From positions 47,445,501 through 47,509,500 of the forward strand of contig JAYKYS010000002.1 of assembly GCA_036924285.1 (NCBI GenBank): a stretch of 64,000 nucleotides of DNA. The letters run 5' to 3'. Below, in pieces: positions 35,866 to 45,144 of the stretch. Source of the DNA: Asterella californica. Taxonomy: Eukaryota > Streptophyta > Marchantiopsida > Marchantiales > Aytoniaceae. Position 1 is the stretch's first letter, and each line of letters begins with the position of its first letter. A model generated the notes under the pieces. The model worked only from the letters and a program-made list of their open reading frames with translations. It made no database searches and had not been told where the DNA came from. The position numbers and the translations under genes were made by a program.

Positions 35866-36599
35866 TGGTAGATCACAGCGAAGCGCGACCCGACGGAGGA
35901 AGACCACAAGAGGTATTTTTTCTTTGTAGCGTAGCTTCTTCATTCGCAGCGTAGCTTTGCATCGCAGCCTACATTCGTGCTTTTTCATTTGTTGCAGTTT
36001 GTTGTCGTTCGACTGACCGTGCGTTTCGATTTGTACGAAGACACACCTTCGCACGGTAGTATCGGAGGCTTCTCCTTTGCAGCCTTTGTGCCTGATACTA
36101 TTTCTTCTTGTTCTATTTTTTCGGTTCCTCGATATCGTTTGCACGCGATTGCGGATTCACGCGAGCTTTCTTTGTCCGTCAGAAGAAAGATGTGCCCACT
36201 GATCTCGTTGAAACTTTTTGTCGCTGATACTCGTCCTTTTTTCGTTTGCTCGGTTCTCCTTTCAAGGATAACCGAGCAATCGAAAAATCTCTTGTCCTTG
36301 GTCCAGGTATGACGTGGAGCATTTCTTAGGCACGGTACATGGCATGGATCTTGTCCCTTCTTGCTTGTATGTATATTTTTTTTCTTCTCGCATTCTTGAG
36401 AGACGGTGGAGGAACGGACTGCAAGCGAGATAAAACACGTCACATTGCCGAAATGGGCAGAGGGAAGAATCACTGCTTGCTTGTCAGCTTTCGACATTCA
36501 CTTCAAATACGTTGGCAAACGGGCATGCTGCATACAGAAAAGAATTCTTTTGTTTTTTTGTTTTTGTTCCAAATGTCCCAGGGTCCAGACTCTACGGGC

Positions 36600-38125
36600 G
36601 TTCTCTTTGAGAAAGAAGACAATCAAACATGTATCTTGTTTGATAATCTTCATATTCTTGCGATCTTGCCTAACCGTTCTGACGACTCCATTGTACAAAA
36701 TAGCTTTTTTATCGATTGTTTTAAGGCAAGTTGTTCTGATCATCATCATTTTCAGTGTGCGGTTGATCGGTTTCGTAGACCTCGTACATCACCGTCGTGT
36801 CAACTTTATTATGGAAGTTTTGTTTCTTTTAGAAATGACGAACTTTATATCCTTAGATCTTACATCTATATCGACTTTAACTTCTGCAGCGTCTCGTCTG
36901 AATTCCTCATTCCGGTCTTCGACTTTATACTCATCTGTAAATCCTTCTCCAATGTAATATCTTGTCTATAGTGTGTGATAGGTCCCTTCCATTACATCCA
37001 CTCCGAAGATAGCTGGTTAATTCTTCGTGATTCCAAGTCTAACATCTTCTCGTATCCCAAATTTCTTCAGTCTCCTTACGATCCTCATCTTCTCAAACCG
37101 AGTGTACATGATGTCTATCGTCTAAATTGCATGCATTGTATTTGGGAGGACGTTGATCCTTCTGTATTTCATTTGCATCACCGTCTGATGTTGTTACGAA
37201 GAGCTGCTAGATCTAAACGTGTCGCTGCTCCCAAACTCGCACGAAGAGTCCCTGTTCTCAAACTGTTGGAGATATCTGTGATTGTTAACTGTACTGGAGG
37301 TGACGTAGACACGTGTTGCTGGCCACCCTTTTGTCAGTTCCAACACAATGAGTGCACTAGCGAGTTGCTATCTGTTGAGAAGGAGGGGAGGAGGGACAAG
37401 GGAGGAGGACTTTGTTACATCTGCATGTTCAAGGTGTCATTTCTCTTCTCGCTATAAGTGCTATACATGTGAAACAACGAATCTTGGTCATTATAAGATG
37501 GAAAGATGTTAACATACTGATCTGAGATGAAGTCTGCATCAAGCTACTCACTAACAGAGGACTTCAGACGTTCGGTGACATGATGACTTCAGACGTTCGG
37601 TGACACGTTTGTGACATGATCGGATACTATATGAAAGACAAGAGAGAACTGCATCACCAATCGAGTATGAAAAATATCTCGAACGTCATGTTGGAGGACG
37701 AGCAAGATTTATTTACTCTGCTCGGTGCTGCAGATATGAAGAATCGGCTGGAGCTTAACTACAGCAACATCATGCAACGTGCCTTGCAGTTTAATAAGTA
37801 TCGCAACACACATCCGTTGGGTACAACATTTAGAACTTGTCTGAGATCTATGATACGGTCCGATAAGTATGCTCCGTCTTGCAGGTGGCTCATGGCCTAC
37901 GATATACAAAAGGTGCGCAACGACTCTCTATGAAAAACAATAATTCGATCTGAAATTGTTACAGTTGCAGATATTGACAATGTTTTCTTTGCTCAGACAC
38001 GTGTACGCTACTTCACTGTGGAGCAAGCAGATGCTGATATTCATGAGGAGAAAGCTACATATTTGCATTTGATCGCAACAGAACCATTCCTCATTTTGAA
38101 GACGTTAACGTCTTTCTGGCGTACA
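36600..38125 (+). pseudogene. Decayed Rep-like (HUH endonuclease type) gene, copy 2
   Basis: On the plus strand the segment 36600-37457 encodes, with one in-frame stop near 36970, a region matching copy 1 (DELYILRSYIYIDF, then IGPFHYIHSEDSWLI and FSY). The next segment carries VCIKLLTNRGLQTF and IGYYMKD and then KNRLELNYSNIMQRALQFNKYR, matching copy 1 closely. A 25-bp tandem duplication (37561-37585 and 37586 onward) shifts the frame just before IGYYMKD. A TGA at 37931-37933 stops the frame, but similarity to copy 1 continues beyond it (VTVADIDNVFFAQ against VTLEDIQNIFFWQ). Family assignment is as for copy 1: the Y-x-x-K-D box fits HUH Rep proteins. The 5' region is pyrimidine-rich, as in copy 1. 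Confidence 0.5.
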
Positions 38126-38528
38126 TCCTTGTTTGTAGCGCCTTAGAAAAGAACTTGGCATCCACCAGACCTTTTGAAGGTAAAGTTATCTTCTTCTGTC
38201 TTCACAATTTTTTTACTTCTTCTCTGTCTATATGTTCTATGTAGGTACTAGGCGGCCGAAGTGCAAACTGTTTCCAAAGCTTTGACACCGACTCTTCTTC
38301 TCTGTGTGTACTTGTTTTCAACTTCTTCTCTGTCCGAATGTTTTCTGTAGGTACTATGACGGACGAGCAGCATCACAGTGAGAACAATGATAGTCGAAAC
38401 GCTGCAGTAACTCGGACTGTCTTGTAGAGATAACTTTCCAGTGATGTTTCACTTCTCTTTGGACATATATTTTAAATAAATAGCATGGTTGATAGTGCGT
38501 TGCGATAGACAATACTTATTTTTTATGT

Positions 38529-38548
38529 GGTGCTCGTCTGTGAGCACC
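38529..38548. repeat. Short hairpin downstream of Rep-like copy 2
   Basis: GGTGCTC and GAGCACC form perfect 7-bp arms around GTCTGT. It lies about 0.4 kb after the last Rep-like similarity, where an element end could be, but this link is only positional. Confidence 0.45.
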
Positions 38549-39020
38549 AGGTGTTTTTTAATTTCAAAATAAATAAAGTTATTGACCGCTGTATGTAGCC
38601 ATTCATTCTACAAGCTACCGAGCAGGAGAAGAGCAGAAATTTTGTCCCTTGAAACACACTCGGAACATACTCTTAGCGTACGTCTTATATACGTAAGGAA
38701 GAACGCATGTCATGTTTGGACACATCGCGGCCTGGCGAATAAATCCGACGAATCGTATTCGTACTCATTACCATTGTGAGGAAAAAACCCGAGTCCTGCA
38801 TACACAGCAATTTTCAGAATAGAACCACATAGGGGTATAAAACAATAATTCTTTGTAAAAATATTTGTTCGGCTAAGCATATCACTGAACGAATGACCAG
38901 AGATGAAAATATTTCTCATACCTGCAGAACTGAAATGTACAAGGAGTGAATATACAGTCTAATATTCTTCATTTGCGACGAGTGTTAGGACTGCGACCAA
39001 GAGTCCATGAATATGCATTT

Positions 39021-39052
39021 CTTACAGATGCATCTCCAGATGCATCTGTAAG
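39021..39052. repeat. Perfect 13-bp hairpin
   Basis: CTTACAGATGCAT and ATGCATCTGTAAG flank the 6-base loop CTCCAG. It lies in otherwise unassigned sequence; no terminator-like T run or gene is adjacent. Confidence 0.7.
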
Positions 39053-40100
39053 ATCATCCGATGGTGTTTCTTATCGCTTTATTTTTTAGTTCGGCCGTAA
39101 CTTTTTGCAGTAAAGTATGTAGAATTCAAATAATATTTTTAATAATAATAAAATTTTTCTGTTAAAAATAAAATTATTAAATACTCAAATTCACAGATAT
39201 GATGGTATACAATTCACGGCTTAATATATTATATAAAAGTTCGCTTAATATAAACTATGGTTGTTTCCCTTCTGGAAGTTAAAGAATCTTCTCACTTAGC
39301 TTTGACATGCATTGTTACACAACTGAACGATATTAAATTTATTCACATGTCACACAAAGTCTGATTTCTCTCTCTCATATATTCCTAGGTACTCTATTCC
39401 TTTATTCTACTCTCACTAATATACTATATTTATTTTCTTGCACGTAAGAATATAGAGTTTCAGATCCGAATGGCTCCATAGAACAGAGCCAAACAAGCAG
39501 GAAAACTCTGATTACACACGCTCAATATTGTTACTTATGATTCAAGGTTTACCCCCTTGGAAACGAGCAATTTATGGCCCGATGAAGATTCTTTTAGAAT
39601 ATTCAGAGACCGGGGCTTTTAGCAACGTAAGACAATATTGCCGCGCTTTTAAAAACATTGCATGAAAAAAATGTGACGTGTGTGCAAGAGAAACAGATGA
39701 AATTACTCAAAGTATTTCCCTTCTTGTGTTTTATCAAGGTATTCGCCTCGATAAATTATCTGCAACGAATATTAAATTTATTCGCTTTCATGGTTCGGGG
39801 GAGAAAAGGATTAAAAAAAGAAGAAGAAGCGACAGCTGACATCATAGAATATCATCGAGGAGCAGCAGCACTAAACCCTACCCACGTCTGGAGTGAAAGG
39901 ATGTATGTGACTGAACACTATTCCCTATGCCATGATCCTTCCACATTCTTATAAAAGTATCACAGCGCGTCTGAGATACTCGTGAGAACATCCCGTCCGG
40001 GAGGTGACAGATGGATTCATGACGAGAACCTGCCGAGCATTATCAGTAAGTTCCGTTGTTGACCAACACCAGTTCGAGGTTGACTAAAATGAACCTCGTG
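39053..40100. other. AT-rich intergenic DNA
   Basis: No gene is recognised. The frame at plus 39658-39954 (98 codons) has no family features. AT runs dominate 39.1-39.45 kb. Confidence 0.4.
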
Positions 40101-40195
40101 CCACGCAACTGTGTCGGTGGGCAGTGTGGAGGAGGACATGAATGTATGTATGGGCCACTCAACTGCGTCGGTGGACAGTGTGGAGGAGGAAATAA
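40101..40195. repeat. 54-bp tandem repeat
   Basis: CCACGCAACTGTGTCGGTGG at 40101 and CCACTCAACTGCGTCGGTGG at 40155 start two similar units, each ending CAGTGTGGAGGAGGA. A fragment of a third (GGGGCCACTTCAACTTTGG) starts near 40221. Translated on the plus strand the unit gives NCVGGQCGGG twice, but the surrounding frame has no family features and I do not call it a gene. Confidence 0.7.
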
Positions 40196-40244
40196 ATTAA
40201 AACCATCTAAGTGGTATGTAGGGGCCACTTCAACTTTGGTAGTA

Positions 40245-40368
40245 AAGGATTCTCGTAATTCCCTTAAAAATCTACATTGTGTAGTAGATTTTACAGTGAT
40301 TAGATGTTTGCAATCTAACTGTTACAAAATTCTCAAATGGACGTCTACAGATGTCCTCCCATTTTTGA
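40245..40368. repeat. Run of four small hairpins
   Basis: Adjacent inverted repeats: 40245-40265 (imperfect, AAGGATT/AATTCCCTT), 40267-40292 (perfect 9-bp arms AAAATCTAC/GTAGATTTT), 40294-40321 (CAGT..TTAGATG / CAATCTAACTG) and 40333-40368 (TCAAATGGAC / GTCCTCCCATTTTTGA). The arms differ from those of the foldback modules nearby, so this is a second kind of serial hairpin array. Confidence 0.55.
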
Positions 40369-40764
40369 AATATCCTGACACTTCAGATTTAACGTCTTTT
40401 GATCTTAACCTTGTAATTTCTGTTACGGGAAGAGGTTTGAGTGGCCTGCTTAGAATATTGGACTGATCGAGATGTTTTCTCCGGATCCGAAGGTAAAGGT
40501 TCCACCACTAGAAACAATGGTTTTGGTATCATCTGGGAAACTTTTGTCCGTTTTTTGTTATCAGAAAGTATAAAAGTATTATATATAAATTATAATATAT
40601 TTTAATAAAATAAAATTTTATATAACTATTAAATGATAATCATATTTAATTTCAATTACAAAAAAGTTTCTAGACAAAACTTATAAGTGAAACACAAACT
40701 AACACGTTTCCAGATAAAACCCAGAAGTGTAACTTACAAACCTAAAAATGTATCAATCAGTATA

Positions 40765-40856
40765 TAAATTTATATTACCTTCCGGTAAGGTTAGATGATA
40801 AATTTAGCTTGCTGCATTCTTCCGTCTTCAGACGGAAGAGGTGAATAAAACAAGCT
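40765..40856. repeat. Pair of foldback modules
   Basis: The first hairpin (40765-40806) has arms TAAATTTATATTACCTT / AAGGTTAGATGATAAATTTA with CCGG-like centre. The second (40806-40856) has outer arms AGCTTG/CAAGCT and a perfect inner stem CTTCCGTC/GACGGAAG, followed by GAGGTGAATAA. Here the AT-type module precedes the GC-type one. Confidence 0.72.
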
Positions 40857-40995
40857 ACATATCATCACTCGTATTTCTGCTTTAGTTTTCCATGTTAAAT
40901 TAAAGTGGGAAGGTCAAAAGATGAACTGTACACTTTTCCTGCTCAAGTGACACGGTTTGCAAATCTCATGTGAGGGTATTCATTCATTCAGAGCA

Positions 40996-41102
40996 CCTGC
41001 ATATTATTCACCTCCTCCATCTTCCGATAGAGGAGCTGAATATACAGGAGGTTAATTTAATACCTAACCCTTCCGACAGGAAAGGTTAGGTATTAAATTA
41101 AA
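40996..41102. repeat. Pair of foldback modules, best preserved
   Basis: Hairpin 40996-41048 has arms CCTGCATATTATTCA / TGAATATACAGG with inner CTCCTC/GAGGAG and a CTTCCG centre. Hairpin 41052-41102 has 21-bp arms TTAATTTAATACCTAACC.../...GGTTAGGTATTAAATTAA with one mismatch and centre TTCCGACAGG. The order matches 2237-2340 and 31197-31300. Confidence 0.8.
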
Positions 41103-41783
41103 TTTCATTGTATTTTAATGAATTAATGACTATGGCCCCGGTCTTATACCTTCTGAAGCGCAACAGTCGGGTCCAGACTTATGGGTTATTTTTTACCTTC
41201 CCCGCGTTTCCAGACATAGATAACATATCACGTTTATAAAATATTTTAATTTTTTATACTTACTTAGTATATATTTTTTATTTAACATATATATGTATTC
41301 TAGATAACATGAAGCGAGCAAAAGTTCCCCCGGAGTTCATCCAGCATGCATATTCTCATGGGGCACCCTCTTAAGTTCTAAATATTCTGGAATATTTATT
41401 TTCTGTTTCAAAGAAAAAGAAGACACTCAGACGCCTCGCCTTTATATGAAATGGTGCAGTTTTAGGAAACATCGACATTCTTTGTAAGATCAGTAGGTAA
41501 AATTCCGAGATTATGTGTTGGATACAACTTCCATCGAGTTAACTTCCAACACACAAATTTAATAACGATCTGAAGCATGATGATTCTGACAGTCTGTTTT
41601 GAATCTCAAATTTACTGGATCTTTAAGAATATATAATGAATACTAATTGACTGAATTAACTATAGTTCTTTCTTGGTCTTAGTCGACTCTTCTACATTTC
41701 TTTCAGCTTCCAGGAGGGAAGTTAATTTATGTGGAAACGTGAGAGTCATTAGTTCTTTTCCCAAAGAAAAGAGTAACTTTTGC

Positions 41784-41860
41784 TATGCGTTAGCATAACT
41801 ATAGCTAACGCATATAGCTATAGTTATATAGTTATATGACTATAACTATATAGTTCTCGT
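41784..41860. repeat. Nested palindromes around TATGCGTTAGC
   Basis: TATGCGTTAGC (41784-41794) and GCTAACGCATA (41804-41814) are perfect 11-bp arms around ATAACTATA. The following 45 bp are overlapping palindromes of ATAGCTATAG and ACTATATAG type. A further CGCTAACGCATA lies at about 41938-41949. Confidence 0.7.
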
Positions 41861-41949
41861 GTAATGTATTTTGTTCTAATTAAAAGCGTTACTGAAACCC
41901 GAAAACGGTAAAAAATATAATTAAAATCTAGATCAATCGCTAACGCATA

Positions 41950-44900
41950 CCCCCAATTGTAAGCATAGCTACAAAATGTCCGAGGATTCCTTTCGTGCCA
42001 GTCATTAGTATTCCTCTGTTTCAGTGCAACACATCCATAAAATGTTTCTTAATTATGAGAAAGATTGCATCCGATGAATGTAGTTTTGGGTTTACAGGAA
42101 TCGAACTCCCGGAGTTTTGCGGTGCATCCTGATTATACAACAAGCATAACAAACAGAAACAAGTTGTTATATCTGCAATAACATTTCCAAGCTATGCATT
42201 TGTTTGAAAATCATGTTACATTTCACATATTATATAAGAATCTCTAGTTTATAGAAGATTATAAAACATTCTCACCTTAATTTTTGGTTTTTGTCTTGTT
42301 TTGAACTTTGCAAGAGTTACTTTAGCTATACAAATACATAGCAATAATACTTTTTGATGATTAGAAAAGAAATATCTCCGGCTCGTTGTGATCTTTCCGA
42401 TCATACTACATCTTCCACAATCCTATACTCTACTTATGTATGCAAATAACATTATATGATACTATACCAAAACTATGACCACCAAAATTAACTTTTACCT
42501 TATTGTTTCTCTCAAAAGTTTACATCTGATACTCTTTGGTTTGTTTTATGTACATAACAGGTAATACAGCGGAACAAGTAACGTAGTGAAGAACTTCCGA
42601 TCGCTTCATCGTAACGCAGAATCACATTTATGTGGTTCTTACGTAACTGAAACTGGTCGCCGTGAGGAGACGCGCTCTTTCAAACATATAAATGCAGCTT
42701 GAGTCACGCCAAATGAATCATACGTTCTTTTACACGTCTCTCCTTTGAATTTTGCCTTGACTTGAAACCTGTCATGTAGGTGAGAGAAGAGTTCCAAATC
42801 CGGAGCATCAGGACGTAAACCCTATCACTATGGTCCTCACGGTCGACCTTTGAAGAATCTGACGCTGAGAAGGTTGTTTCTGCCCTCTCGATGAGATTGC
42901 CTTTTAGCCGTTTCTAGCAGAAGGCACATACCGGATCTTGGTTCTGACGCAGTGAAATGAACGGGAAAAGGTCCAGTGCTTTCGCACCCAACGCACAGAG
43001 CTGTGATACTGAAGGGATCGAAAGTAAAAGCAACTCGAAGTTTCCAATGCAGAGTAATCGCAGAAAGAAAAGTTGGATCCAACGTTCGGACACATTTTAA
43101 CGGAATCGGATCGCTGAACGCAGTTCAATTACTCTGGACCCGAAGGTTGGGCAAAGACACGATTGACAATGAGTAGATTGTACGCGGTAGTTTACTATAT
43201 TAACTATACTTCAGCGACCAGAACATTTCTTCAACGGCCAACTTTGGCGTACTTCGGAGGGTGAGGTGAGCTTTCATACACGTTAGCATGATACGAAAGT
43301 TCTGATTTCTCGTATCATTGTGGATACAAGGAAAACATTGAATTAGTACTCGGGTTAGAGCTCAGCTGCTCAGCCACGTAGTGCTTAGCATTAGCGATAC
43401 TGATCAACATTCTTAACCTTCACGCATCATCTGCCAAAGGTAGCGTAGCCGTATTTCAGTTCTTCCCGAATATTTCTTCTCGATCAACTATCCGTTCCAT
43501 AACACTTGACATCAAGCATTAACTGAAGCTCCGATTGACTTGAAATGTGCTTTGATAGCGTAATGGATGTTTAGGCCGGTCAGCATAAAAGAAATGTAGG
43601 AATATGAATCTATTTATGTGCAAAATACTGCTCTGCCTTTCCGTTCAGAATTTACTATCAGCTATTTGTACTCTTCTAAAGAGTAGACGAATTAACGACT
43701 TAATCCGTGGTCTAAGCATGGGACAAAAGATACAATGAGTACCCTTGATATATGAAGTAGTGCAGGCGGTGACAAACACATTTATAAGTAGACTCAGACT
43801 GCCCGTTATCCTCGCTCGTACGGTTACAAGAAAAGTCCTTCATCTTGCACACCTTCAAAATGCGATTCTTCCAAACACGTGCCGTTCTCAGAAGTTCAAC
43901 TTTCCGTTATTTTCCCTTCCTCGGATTTTTGTATTCCAACTATCACTTGATAGGCCTTAAACTGCAAGAGAACAAGTTTTAGATACAGTGACTTGCCTTG
44001 CGGACTTAATCAGAGTTAGATGGAGTATGGACTTTATCAGCCGCCCATAGTTTACTCGTGAGACTTTTGAAAGGCCTTGATGTGACACTTGCTTACTATC
44101 ATGTAGTAAGCATCTAAACGTAGTCAACTCTGATTAAACTACATAACCATATACGGTCTTACTTCCCAGAAGAACCTACAAGAGACTGTCGGCTACAGTT
44201 ATCTCATCTGATACAGATGACCCACAATACATTTTATCCGTAAGGTTCAAGTGTGAAGAACGTAGAACGGTCACCTATTTTGTGATGTTTGAGCCATGGA
44301 GGACTCGCCAAGCCTGACAATGGTACAGAGCCAAAGGAATGTCTAGGTTTCTCTGCTAGAATGACAGGAATAGCAAAAGGCTCAGCCAAAAATATGACAA
44401 CTTGATTGCGCAAACCTTCTGACTGTAAGGTCCAGCCGTATGGATTTTATCTTGTGGGATATTACAAGGCTCATAGGCTCTGGATTTGTTATAGATTTAT
44501 CGACAGAGAAGAATCTTCACTTATTTGTAGATATTGCCTGGAACTTAAATCGAGGCCTAGAAGAAACCGAGTATTTTGTCGTTACTTTTTTCCTTTGTAT
44601 ATTATTCCCCTGTTCTACTGAGACTAGAAAAAAAAACAAGGCATAGTACTTTCTGTCTAGAACATATCCACCTGTAGTAGTTCGGATTCTGTTATGTTCT
44701 TAGCTCGTCATTACAATTGCATAATTTGTGTACCGAGTTTCTTAGAATTCTCTTTCCGGTCAACATCATTTTGTCACATCCACAAAGACGAGAGGTAGAA
44801 ACAGAATATGGCGGAAACAAGCGTCGTAGAGGATCCTATGAATCCATGTGACACATTCGACATACAGTCAAAGAACCTAAAGAAAGATAGAAAAACGCGA

Positions 44901-45144
44901 ACCAATGAATAGCAAACGGATGGGAAGACCCCATCAAGCCTTACCAGGGAAAGAAGGACCCGAAGGGCCAAGCAACAACCACCCGGAAGGGAAGAAAAGC
45001 GGGACTAAGCCCCGCTATCAGTAACTCTAAAATCGTCTGTCGCACTTATAATGTCGGAGATCAGAAAGTCAGTATGTCTGCAAACAACTGGTGCACCTGA
45101 AGAAGCATCACCTACTGCGATTGCTCTTCTGTGAATGGCGCCTG
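41950..45144. other. Unassigned intergenic DNA
   Basis: No gene is recognised. The minus strand at about 42089-42165 has a tRNA-like B-box (GTTCGATTCC) with matching short T-stem, but no anticodon stem of the right size, so at most a tRNA-derived relic. Minor palindromes occur near 43289-43316 and 44092-44110 (CTTACTA..TAGTAAG). Confidence 0.4.

Noticed and set aside
40056..40466. 136-codon plus-strand frame including the NCVGGQCGGG repeat
   Set aside because: It crosses the hairpin run and has no other sign of coding; better explained by the DNA repeats.
42089..42165. tRNA-like sequence on the minus strand (AGTTCGATTCC with short T-stem)
   Set aside because: No proper anticodon stem-loop and a poor A-box; at most a tRNA-derived relic.
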